A DNA stretch of 5,530 nt, taken from assembly GCA_041742255.1 (NCBI GenBank), contig JBGSIZ010000169.1, positions 1 through 5,530 of the forward strand. Reading direction: 5' to 3'. The position numbers were made by a program, and so were the translations under genes. Below the pieces are notes generated by a model. The model did not search any database, had not been told where the DNA came from, and saw nothing but the letters and a program-made list of their open reading frames with translations. Within the stretch, counting starts at the first letter, position 1. Every line of letters begins with the position of its first letter. The stretch is from JBGSIZ01 sp041742255. Its GTDB lineage: Bacteria; Pseudomonadota; Alphaproteobacteria; Rhodobacterales; Rhodobacteraceae. Of this stretch, positions 1 to 4,969 are shown piece after piece.

Positions 1-754
1 GCAGGTGGGTGACGGCGGCCAGACGGGCCTCCTCGGCCTCTTTCCAGCGGCGATAGAGCAGCAAGCCTTCAGATTTGCGCAGTTGGGTGCCGATTTCGCG
101 GTAGCGCGCCGCCTGTCGGGCCTGCCGCGCCAATTGCGCCAGTTGCGCCGCCAGTTGTTCGATCACGTCATCGACCCGCGACAGGTTGGTTTCCGCCCCG
201 GTCAGTTTCAGTTCAGCCTCGTGGCGGCGCTGATACAGGCCGCTGATGCCTGCCGCCTCCTCCAGTATCCGCCGCCGCGATTTGGGTTTCGCGTTGATCA
301 GTTCCGAGATCATCCCTTGCCGAACAAGGGCCGGCGAATGTGCCCCGGTGGACGCATCGGCGAACAGCATTTGCACGTCGCGGGCGCGGACCTCTTTGGG
401 GCCGACCTTGTAGGCGCTGCCTGCGTCCCGCGTGATCCGGCGCACGATTTCCAACGTGTCGGCGTCGTTGAACCCGGCGGGGGCCAAGCGGTCTGTGTTG
501 TCGATATGCAGCGCCACCTCGGCAAAGTTGCGGGCGGGCCGGGTTGCGGCCCCGGCAAAGATCACGTCCTCCATCCCGCCGCCGCGCATGGCTGTGGGCC
601 GGTTTTCCCCCATGACCCAGCGCAGCGCCTCCAGCAGGTTGGATTTGCCGCAGCCATTTGGCCCGACAACCCCGGTCAACCCGTCCGCGATCAGAAGATC
701 GGTCGGGTCTACAAAGCTTTTGAAGCCATTGAGCCGGAGTTTGGTGAAACGCAC
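1..754 (-). CDS. smc: Chromosome segregation protein SMC, N-terminal part (runs off left edge)
   Basis: ABC-type ATPase of the SMC-ScpAB condensin complex, which organises and helps segregate the chromosome; cytoplasmic and DNA-bound. The 251 visible residues give the N-terminal head and the start of the first coiled coil. The Walker A motif GPNGCGKSN lies at residues 31-39, the conserved RQG segment at about 145-147 and the SMC signature EEAAGI at 165-170. From about residue 175 the sequence turns into Glu/Arg/Gln/Ala-rich coiled coil. Full-length SMC proteins are about 1,150 residues, so roughly the last 80% lies outside the window. I chose the GTG at 752-754 because the protein then begins VRFTKLRLNGFKSF (V read as Met), as other alphaproteobacterial SMCs do. 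The ribosome binding site before it is weak. A candidate promoter sits about 35-60 bp upstream. No frameshift is seen. Family identity is secure; the exact start is less so. Confidence 0.96.
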   Translation of the reverse strand, partial: MRFTKLRLNGFKSFVDPTDLLIADGLTGVVGPNGCGKSNLLEALRWVMGENRPTAMRGGGMEDVIFAGAATRPARNFAEVALHIDNTDRLAPAGFNDADTLEIVRRITRDAGSAYKVGPKEVRARDVQMLFADASTGAHSPALVRQGMISELINAKPKSRRRILEEAAGISGLYQRRHEAELKLTGAETNLSRVDDVIEQLAAQLAQLARQARQAARYREIGTQLRKSEGLLLYRRWKEAEEARLAAVTHL

Positions 755-787
755 GGTGCTGCCCCGGTTGAGTCCGTTGGTTTGCCA

Positions 788-816
788 ATTTGGGGCAGCG
801 GGGGCGGGTATGTCAA
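788..816 (-). promoter_or_regulatory. Candidate sigma-70-type promoter for smc
   Basis: On the minus strand a perfect TTGACA (-35) lies at 811-816. With a 17-18 nt spacer it is followed by CCAAAT or CAAATT at about 787-793 as a weak -10. Transcription would then start near 780, about 25 nt before the smc GTG. The -35 match is exact but the -10 is poor, so this is inference from position and motif only. Confidence 0.45.
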
Positions 817-819
817 CGA

Positions 820-845
820 AAACCCCCCGGATATAGGCGGGGTTT
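820..845 (-). terminator. Candidate intrinsic terminator of the 901-1521 gene
   Basis: Read on the minus strand, AAACCCC (839-845) can pair with GGGGTTT (820-826). The stem extends by CC/GG across a one-base bulge, leaving a TATAT-containing loop. The 3' arm runs into TTTT and then CGTT. It lies about 55 bp past the stop codon of the minus-strand gene at 901-1521 and just before the candidate smc promoter, which suits a terminator separating the two genes. The U-tract is short and interrupted. Confidence 0.4.
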
Positions 846-850
846 CGCGG

Positions 851-859
851 TTATCCACA
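851..859 (+). promoter_or_regulatory. Perfect DnaA-box 9-mer (TTATCCACA), single copy
   Basis: The sequence TTATCCACA is identical to the high-affinity DnaA binding 9-mer known from oriC regions. It is in the intergenic gap between smc and the upstream minus-strand gene, about 100 bp upstream of the smc start. I found no second box next to it and no AT-rich unwinding region, so this is not an origin. It may be a regulatory DnaA site or a chance match. Confidence 0.3.
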
Positions 860-900
860 AGATATTGCCCTTAATGGCCGCCGTGACAGGGCTGTGCCCG

Positions 901-1521
901 TCAGGCGTCCACCAACATCCCCACGACGATCAACACCTGATAATCCCGTTTGTTGCACCCCAGAACGGCGGGCATCGCATCACCGGGCCGCACCGGAAAC
1001 GATTGCGGGGAAATCGCCGCAGGGGTGCAGGCGAGCCCGTCAAGGGCGGTATAAAGCGCCGCCCGGCACCGCAAATGCGTCACGTCATAGACGCTCGCCC
1101 CGTCGGCAAGGGTCCAGGATTGCGCCCCGGCGGCGTCTGGCGCGTTGATGGTCAGAACCGATGTGACCTCTCGCCCGCCGGTCACGACGTAGCGACCGGG
1201 GGGCAAGGGGAACACCGGAGCCTCCATGATGCGCCCGTATTCTTCGACCCACCAGCCAGCGGGATCGAACGTCCAGCCGTCGGGGGCCACGTTGTTGTTG
1301 GCCGCCATCGCGGGATAATCCCGCGTCCAGACCCCGCGCGGACCCGGATCAACGGGCCACAGCCCCCATGTTTCCGCCCCGGTGCCCGAGGTGGCCCCGC
1401 TGTCGCCCAAGGCCGCGATATATTGCACCGGCCCGCTGGTCTGGAGGGTTTGTGCCGATGCCGGGCGCACGACCATGCTGGCCAAGGCCCCGGTGAGGAT
1501 GGTGCGCCGTGTGAGTGTCAT
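901..1521 (-). CDS. Exported protein of unknown function with Tat-type signal peptide
   Basis: A 206-residue protein I do not recognise. The N-terminus has the twin-arginine pattern TRRTIL at residues 4-9, a short hydrophobic stretch (GALASMVV) and an A-x-A cleavage site (ASA, residues 21-23). Export to the periplasm, probably by the Tat route and therefore folded, is likely. The mature part is rich in Trp, Gly and Pro between residues 50 and 110 and has three cysteines (152, 165, 189). No enzyme motif or membrane anchor is evident. The ATG is supported by a strong ribosome binding site (AAGGGGGG, minus strand, 1529-1536) seven bases upstream. It lies upstream of smc on the same strand, but a terminator-like hairpin and a promoter-like site separate them. 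It is divergent from the riboswitch-cbtBA unit. Nothing in the protein itself ties it to cobalt. Confidence 0.78.
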   Translation of the reverse strand: MTLTRRTILTGALASMVVRPASAQTLQTSGPVQYIAALGDSGATSGTGAETWGLWPVDPGPRGVWTRDYPAMAANNNVAPDGWTFDPAGWWVEEYGRIMEAPVFPLPPGRYVVTGGREVTSVLTINAPDAAGAQSWTLADGASVYDVTHLRCRAALYTALDGLACTPAAISPQSFPVRPGDAMPAVLGCNKRDYQVLIVVGMLVDA

Positions 1522-1549
1522 GGATGTGCCCCCCTTATTCAGGCCTCAA

Positions 1550-1577
1550 AACCTAGTGTGACATTTGCACAGATCAA
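1550..1577 (-). promoter_or_regulatory. Candidate promoter of the exported-protein gene
   Basis: On the minus strand TTGATC (1572-1577) and TAGGTT (1550-1555) are separated by 16 nt and resemble -35 and -10 elements (4/6 and 3/6 matches to the sigma-70 consensus). Transcription would begin near 1543, giving a leader of about 20 nt that carries the AAGGGGGG ribosome binding site. Motif-level support only. Confidence 0.35.
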
Positions 1578-1580
1578 ATG
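1562..1580. promoter_or_regulatory. 19-bp palindrome, possible operator
   Basis: CATTTG (1562-1567) and CAAATG (1575-1580) are perfect 6-bp inverted arms around a 7-bp centre. The palindrome overlaps the candidate -35 of the minus-strand gene and lies about 95 bp upstream of the riboswitch, so a dimeric regulator bound there could act on either direction. The right half on the minus strand (TTGATC) resembles an FNR half-site, but the full FNR spacing is not present. No regulator can be named. Confidence 0.35.
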
Positions 1581-1671
1581 GTTCCCGCCGCAGATGGTCC
1601 CCGTGGTGTCGCAGTTCGGCCTTGACCCCGCCCCGCCCCACGGCGCACAACGGACGGGCATGGTTCCCCTG

Positions 1672-1855
1672 ATCGGTGCAAAGCATCTGGGGATGAAATG
1701 GGAATGCGGACGGGCCGATCCATGATGGAGGCCCCAAACCGCAGCCGCCCCCGCGACTGTATGCGGAGAGCGGTCTGTCAATCAGGCCACTGGGACACCG
1801 GGAAGGCAGGCAGACCGTGATGACCCGCAAGCCAGGAGACCGGCCTTGCATGATT
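1672..1855 (+). ncRNA. Cobalamin (adenosylcobalamin-type) riboswitch
   Basis: A complete B12-sensing leader for cbtBA. The B12 box AGCCAGGAGACCGGCC is at 1830-1845. The conserved core GCAGCCGCCCCCGCGACTGT is at 1741-1760. The J6/3-side elements GCCACTGGG (1786-1794) and GGGAAGGC (1800-1807) are present, as is GGGAA at 1700-1704. Pairings seen: GTGCAAAG (1676-1683) with CCTTGCAT (1844-1851) as the closing P1 stem, with one mismatch; TGCGG (1705-1709) with CCGCA (1739-1743); a side arm GGGCC/GGCCC (1712-1716 with 1730-1734) capped by TCCA/TGGA; and a perfect 7-bp stem CGGTCTG/CAGACCG (1771-1777 with 1811-1817). In this family ligand binding lowers expression of the downstream genes. Here that means shutting down cobalt import when B12 is plentiful. 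Confidence 0.96.
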
Positions 1856-1866
1856 GAAACCATGAT

Positions 1867-1883
1867 CCCGTCGGGTGGACGGG
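1867..1883 (+). promoter_or_regulatory. Riboswitch expression-platform hairpin before the cbtB ribosome binding site (P13-like)
   Basis: A perfect 6-bp stem, CCCGTC (1867-1872) and GACGGG (1878-1883), holds the loop GGGTG. It ends immediately before the purine-rich AGAGGAG Shine-Dalgarno sequence (1884-1890). In characterised cobalamin riboswitches a hairpin after the B12 box docks onto loop L5 as a kissing loop. Here GGGUG could pair with CGCCC at 1746-1750 in the conserved core (one G-U pair). There is no U-tract, so control at translation initiation is more likely than termination. The pairing is inferred by eye. Confidence 0.6.
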
Positions 1884-1897
1884 AGAGGAGTAAAGAC

Positions 1898-2080
1898 ATG
1901 ACCAAGACAATCACCGCCGTCCGCGCCGCCGCAACCGACCGGATGTCCGATCTGGCCCCCGTCGCCTTTGCCGTTCTTCTGGGTGTCGGCCTTATTTTTG
2001 TGGCCGGGTTCAGCCAGGCTGGCGGCGTGCATGATGTGGCCCATGATGCCCGTCACGCCACCGCGTTCCCCTGCCACTAG
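1898..2080 (+). CDS. cbtB: CbtB, small subunit of predicted cobalt transporter
   Basis: A 60-residue inner-membrane protein, normal length for CbtB. It has one transmembrane segment at about residues 20-38. After it comes a histidine-rich tail with His45, His49, His53 and a terminal PCH (residues 58-60), the diagnostic CbtB ending and a probable cobalt-binding site. CbtB always pairs with CbtA. The family was assigned to cobalt transport from its co-occurrence with B12 genes and riboswitches, so the biochemistry is predicted. The ATG follows the ribosome binding site AGAGGAG (1884-1890) by seven bases. It is the first gene after the cobalamin riboswitch and should be repressed when cobalamin is abundant. 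cbtA starts 18 bp after its stop codon. Confidence 0.95.
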   Translation: MTKTITAVRAAATDRMSDLAPVAFAVLLGVGLIFVAGFSQAGGVHDVAHDARHATAFPCH

Positions 2081-2098
2081 GCCGCAGCGCACCACACC

Positions 2099-2779
2099 AT
2101 GACAAAGCATTTGCTGGCCAGCGCATTGTTCGCTGGTCTGTGCGCGGGGGTTGTCGCCACCGTGTTGCAGTTCTTTTTCGTGCTGCCCGTCCTGTTGGAA
2201 GGGGAGTTGTTTGAAACCGGCGCAAGGGTCCATTTCAGCGCCACAGGGTCGCCCCAGTCCGAGGCCGGGTTCCCGACCATCTGGACCGAACCGATGCGCC
2301 ATCTGGGCACGTTCGGGTTCAACATCATCACCTATTGCGGGTTTGCCATGTTCATGGTCGCGGGGTTTGCCCTTGCCCGCCGTGCCGGACACCGAGTGGA
2401 TGCCCGCGCCGGGTTGCTGTGGGGGTTGGCCGGGTTTGCCGCCGTTCATCTGGCCCCTGCAATCGGGTTGCCCCCCGAATTGCCCGGAACCATCGCAAGC
2501 GAGGTGGACGTCCGCCAAATCTGGTGGACCGGCTGCGTGGCCGCCACAATCGCCGGGCTGGCCCTGCTGGGCTATGGCAAGGCGTGGTGGGTTTGGCTGG
2601 CCGGTGTCGCGCTGATCCTTGCCCCGCATGTGATCGGTGCCCCCCGTTTGGACACCTATTTTGGTGTGGGTCCAGCCGAATTGGGGGCCATGTTCGCCGC
2701 CCGGTCGCTGGCGGTGGCCGCCGTGGTCTGGGCCGTGTTGGGGGCCGTGGCTGGTAAATTCTGGGCCGAAATGGATTAG
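2099..2779 (+). CDS. cbtA: CbtA, predicted cobalt transporter membrane subunit
   Basis: A 226-residue integral inner-membrane protein, expected to work with CbtB to import Co2+ for cobalamin synthesis. Five to six hydrophobic segments are visible: about residues 5-30, 74-93, 100-118, 140-157, 162-181 and 203-220. The family's conserved segment HLAPAIGLPPELPG occupies about residues 116-129 and another, APHVIGAP, about 175-182; both carry a histidine that may handle metal. The N-terminus MTKHLLASALFAGL is a typical CbtA start. No good ribosome binding site precedes the ATG, and only 18 bp separate it from cbtB, so translation is probably coupled to cbtB. Its stop codon overlaps that of the converging DUF1636 gene. 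Assignment is firm at family level; transport function is predicted for the family, not shown here. Confidence 0.95.
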   Translation: MTKHLLASALFAGLCAGVVATVLQFFFVLPVLLEGELFETGARVHFSATGSPQSEAGFPTIWTEPMRHLGTFGFNIITYCGFAMFMVAGFALARRAGHRVDARAGLLWGLAGFAAVHLAPAIGLPPELPGTIASEVDVRQIWWTGCVAATIAGLALLGYGKAWWVWLAGVALILAPHVIGAPRLDTYFGVGPAELGAMFAARSLAVAAVVWAVLGAVAGKFWAEMD

Positions 2780-3108
2780 GCCGGGATGCGCCCGATCAGC
2801 CGGAACCGCAGGTCCCCGCAGGGCCGCACGTCGTCAACGATCCCGTCCGGGGACGCCATGTAAAGCCGCGCAAAGGTCGCGAGGTTGTCCGCCATCGTGT
2901 CCGGGTCCACCCCGGCAAACAGATACGCCGCCTTGCCCGGTGCCCGGAATGACACTGTCACAGGTTGGCCGCAGACGATCATGCAGTCGGTCAGCCCGAC
3001 ATCGACCCCGGACCCCACAAGGCCGCGCAGCCGGTCCGCCAGACCAAAACCGCGCGCCGGTTCATCCCCGGCCCGGCACCCGCTACAGATGGTGATTTTC
3101 GTCTCCAT
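2776..3108 (-). CDS. DUF1636 predicted metal-binding protein
   Basis: A 110-residue cytoplasmic protein with no signal peptide or membrane segment. It has a C-x2-C pair at residues 8 and 11 (TICSGC), a C-x3-C pair at 42 and 46 (DCMIVC), and a fifth cysteine at 97 (RPCGDL). This cysteine layout resembles small thioredoxin-fold ferredoxin-like proteins and fits DUF1636 (predicted metal-binding, COG5469), a family often found beside B12 genes. Metal or Fe-S binding is inferred. The ATG at 3106-3108 was chosen because AAGGAAA lies just upstream and the protein then begins METKITICSGC. The open frame continues to 3408, but that extension would overlap cobW. Its TAA overlaps the cbtA TAG, so the two genes converge with no spacer. 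It diverges from cobW across 58 bp. It may help cobalt handling or sensing, but no function is proven. Confidence 0.88.
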   Translation of the reverse strand: METKITICSGCRAGDEPARGFGLADRLRGLVGSGVDVGLTDCMIVCGQPVTVSFRAPGKAAYLFAGVDPDTMADNLATFARLYMASPDGIVDDVRPCGDLRFRLIGRIPA

Positions 3109-3111
3109 CGC

Positions 3112-3118
3112 TTTCCTT
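3112..3118 (-). promoter_or_regulatory. Ribosome binding site that fixes the DUF1636 start
   Basis: AAGGAAA on the minus strand, with the AGGA core five bases before the ATG at 3106-3108. It decides for the short start over in-frame upstream starts that would run into cobW. Confidence 0.7.
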
Positions 3119-3155
3119 TTCCGCCCTGTTGGGCCACACATCCGCAACCCATACC

Positions 3156-3159
3156 GGAG
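3156..3159 (+). promoter_or_regulatory. Ribosome binding site that fixes the cobW start
   Basis: GGAG seven bases before the ATG at 3167. It supports this start over upstream in-frame starts reaching back to 2885, which would lie inside the opposing DUF1636 gene and add 94 residues not found in CobW proteins. Confidence 0.65.
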
Positions 3160-3166
3160 CCAGCAC

Positions 3167-4234
3167 ATGCCCGCAAAGATTCCCGCCACCATCGTCACCG
3201 GTTTCCTTGGGGCCGGAAAAACCACCCTGATCCGGCACATGCTGACCCATGCCAAGGGCAAGCGGATTGCCCTGATCATCAACGAATTCGGCGATTTGGG
3301 GGTCGATGGCGATATCCTAAAGGGGTGCGGGTCCGAGGTCTGCACGCAGGATGACATTGTCGAACTGTCAAACGGGTGCATCTGTTGCACCGTGGCCGAT
3401 GATTTCATTCCGACGCTGGAACGGTTGCTGTCCCGCGACGTGCCCCCCGATCATATCGTGATCGAAACCAGCGGTCTGGCCTTGCCGCAGCCGTTGGTCC
3501 GCGCGTTCAACTGGCCCGGCATTTCCACCCGCGTCACCGTGGACGGTGTGGTGACCGTGGTGGATGGCAAGGCCGTGACCGAAGGCCGGTTTGCCCATTC
3601 TGTCGCCGCTGTGGATGCCCAACGCGCCGCCGATGACAGTCTGGATCATGAAACCCCGCTGTCCGAGTTGTTCGAGGATCAGATCGCCTGTGCCGACATG
3701 ATTGTCGTCAACAAGACCGACCTGTTGACCGAAGGAGAAGCAGGGGCGCTGGTTGCCCGGCTGAAATCCGAGGCCCGCGACGGCGTGCAGGTGGTCCGTG
3801 CGGCCATGGGGGCCCTGCCCGTTGATGTGCTGCTGGGTCAGGGGATTGGGGCCGAGGCCGACATGGAGGCCCGCCATGAAATCCACCATCATCACCATCA
3901 CGACGATGAGGACGACGACCACGAGGACGACGACCATCATCATGATCACGGTCATGATGAATTCGAAAGTTTCGTGGTGACCCGCCCCGAAGTGGCCGAT
4001 GCAAAGGCGTTTGCCGCCCAAGTCGCCGCCGTGATCCGCGACCATGACATTCTGCGCCTCAAGGGGTTCGTGGCCGTGACGGGCAAGCCCATGCGCCTGA
4101 CGTTGCAGGCCGTTGGCCCCCGGGTCGATACCTATTTCGATCAACCCTTTGCCGGGCCGCGCGTTACCCGGTTGGTTGTGATCGGCGAGGCCGGATTGGA
4201 CCGCCCCGCAATCGAGGCTGCGTTGCAGGCATGA
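3167..4234 (+). CDS. cobW: CobW, cobalt-delivering GTPase of cobalamin synthesis
   Basis: A 355-residue G3E-family (COG0523) P-loop GTPase. CobW members bind Co2+ with GTP and are thought to act as cytoplasmic cobalt chaperones for the B12 pathway. Visible motifs: Walker A GFLGAGKTT (12-20), the INEFGDLGVDGD segment (38-49), the metal-binding CxCC motif CICC (71-74), ETSGLA (100-105) and the guanine-specificity motif NKTD (182-185). A His/Asp/Glu-rich tract (237-264) links the GTPase domain to the C-terminal CobW_C domain (about 266-355). Extra cysteines at 54 and 59 are typical of true CobW, as opposed to zinc-type relatives. The start is supported by GGAG seven bases upstream and by the family N-terminus (TIVTGFLGAGKTT). 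It is downstream of cbtBA but separated from it by the opposing DUF1636 gene. Its stop overlaps the next gene (ATGA). Confidence 0.97.
   Translation: MPAKIPATIVTGFLGAGKTTLIRHMLTHAKGKRIALIINEFGDLGVDGDILKGCGSEVCTQDDIVELSNGCICCTVADDFIPTLERLLSRDVPPDHIVIETSGLALPQPLVRAFNWPGISTRVTVDGVVTVVDGKAVTEGRFAHSVAAVDAQRAADDSLDHETPLSELFEDQIACADMIVVNKTDLLTEGEAGALVARLKSEARDGVQVVRAAMGALPVDVLLGQGIGAEADMEARHEIHHHHHHDDEDDDHEDDDHHHDHGHDEFESFVVTRPEVADAKAFAAQVAAVIRDHDILRLKGFVAVTGKPMRLTLQAVGPRVDTYFDQPFAGPRVTRLVVIGEAGLDRPAIEAALQA
3875..3958 (+). repeat. Low-complexity His/Asp-rich coding tract inside cobW
   Basis: Made almost entirely of CAT/CAC, GAC/GAT and GAG codons, it encodes residues 237-264, including six consecutive histidines (240-245), a run of acidic residues, then HHHDHGH. 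Such linkers in COG0523 proteins are thought to store or channel metal. Being repetitive, its length may vary between strains. Confidence 0.85.
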
Positions 4235-4683
4235 TCATCGTTCAACCCGGCGACCCCCGCGATCCGCAGGCCACGGCCCTGTTGCAGGCGTCCCATGCAT
4301 TGATGCAAAGCCTGTTTGCGCCCGAGGACAACCATTTCCTGTCGATTGACGCGCTGAGCGCCCCGGACGTGCATTTCTATGTCGCCCGCGACGGCGACAC
4401 CCTGCTGGGCACCGCCGCGATCAAGGTCAAGGACGGCTATGGCGAGGTAAAGTCGATGTTTGTCGCCGAAACCGCGCGGGGGCGCGGCGTCGCCGATGCG
4501 TTGCTGCGGCAAGTCGAAGATCAGGCGCGCGCGCTGTCCTTGCCCCTGTTGCGGCTGGAAACCGGCGATTTGCTGCATGCCGCGCACAGGCTTTATGCCC
4601 GGCACGGGTTCGAGCCTTGTGGCGTCTTTGGCGATTACACCGAAAACCCCAGCAGCCTGTTCATGCAAAAGGCGCTGGTGTGA
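4231..4683 (+). CDS. GNAT-family N-acetyltransferase, substrate unknown
   Basis: A 150-residue cytoplasmic acetyltransferase of single-domain GNAT size. The acetyl-CoA pyrophosphate-binding motif A follows strand beta 4: VKSMFV (73-78), then RGRGVADALL (83-92), matching R/Q-x-x-G-x-G/A. The C-terminal LYARHGFEPCG (about 120-130) is the usual motif B, in which the tyrosine often acts as general acid. The start codon overlaps the cobW stop (ATGA) and no good ribosome binding site is present, so translation is probably coupled to cobW. Nothing in the sequence identifies the substrate; small-molecule amines and protein N-termini or lysines are all possible. Coupling to cobW suggests co-expression with cobalt handling but does not prove a role there. 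Confidence 0.92.
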   Translation: MIIVQPGDPRDPQATALLQASHALMQSLFAPEDNHFLSIDALSAPDVHFYVARDGDTLLGTAAIKVKDGYGEVKSMFVAETARGRGVADALLRQVEDQARALSLPLLRLETGDLLHAAHRLYARHGFEPCGVFGDYTENPSSLFMQKALV

Positions 4684-4706
4684 CGGGTCGGCGCGGCAGG
4701 GTTGCC

Positions 4707-4901
4707 TTACTTTTCGTCGGCTTTGTCGTCGGGCGTTTCGTCGGCTTTGGCCTTTTCTGCGTTCGCCTTCATCTTGGCCAACAATGCCGCCTTGTTATCG
4801 GCGTCGCGGCCATAGCCGCCCGGCGCGCCGCGCGGTTTGTCATAGGCGTTTTTGGGTTCGTGGCGGCCGCCCTTGGCGCTGCCGGATTTGCTGTAGTCCA
4901 T
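4707..4901 (-). CDS. Small charged protein of unknown function beside cobN
   Basis: A 64-residue, highly hydrophilic protein. The first half is Gly/Lys/Pro/Asp-rich with no hydrophobic core (MDYSKSGSAKGGRHEPKNAY), so probably disordered. The second half, about residues 35-62, is Ala/Lys/Glu-rich and likely helical. There are no cysteines, no signal peptide and no membrane segment. The ATG at 4899-4901 follows GAAAGGG on the minus strand by seven to nine bases, a good ribosome binding site. It converges with the GNAT gene (23 bp gap) and diverges from cobN (68 bp gap). From memory, similar short proteins occur near cobN in related Rhodobacteraceae, which I cannot verify here. No function can be given. 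Confidence 0.72.
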   Translation of the reverse strand: MDYSKSGSAKGGRHEPKNAYDKPRGAPGGYGRDADNKAALLAKMKANAEKAKADETPDDKADEK

Positions 4902-4969
4902 GATGTTGCCCTTTCCCGGGTTTGCCGCTGCAATGCCTTAAACCGCACTTTGCCACAAGGGGCGGTGTG

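Noticed and set aside
5..874. Plus-strand open frame of 289 codons across the smc region
   Set aside because: It is the antisense shadow of smc, whose Walker A and EEAAGI motifs are clear on the minus strand; high GC content keeps antisense frames open.
1622..1651. TTGACC with a CACAAC-like -10 as promoter for the riboswitch transcript
   Set aside because: The position is right (start near 1657), but the -10 match is poor in this GC-rich sequence; not strong enough to list as a feature.
790..1725. Long plus-strand open frame (311 codons) opposite the exported-protein gene
   Set aside because: Its translation is Gly/Arg/Pro-rich with no fold or motif. The opposite strand has a signal peptide, strong ribosome binding site and protein-like composition. 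Its 3' part would run into the riboswitch.
1778..2629. Minus-strand open frame of 283 codons across the riboswitch, cbtB and cbtA
   Set aside because: Low-complexity Gly/Pro/Gln/His translation, antisense to two recognised membrane proteins and to the riboswitch.
3109..3408. Extended N-terminus for the DUF1636 protein
   Set aside because: The extension would overlap cobW on the other strand and removes the good fit of AAGGAAA to the ATG at 3106-3108.
3368..4144. Minus-strand open frame of 258 codons inside cobW
   Set aside because: Antisense shadow; its Met/Val-rich segment is simply the complement of the His/Asp codons of the CobW tract.
4695..4713. Small hairpin (GGCA, loop GGGT, TGCC) followed by TTACTTTT after the GNAT gene, considered as a terminator
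   Set aside because: The stem is only 4 bp and the U-tract is broken; too weak to call.
4902..4969. Second cobalamin riboswitch before cobN
   Set aside because: The 68-bp gap is too short and lacks the B12 box or the conserved core.
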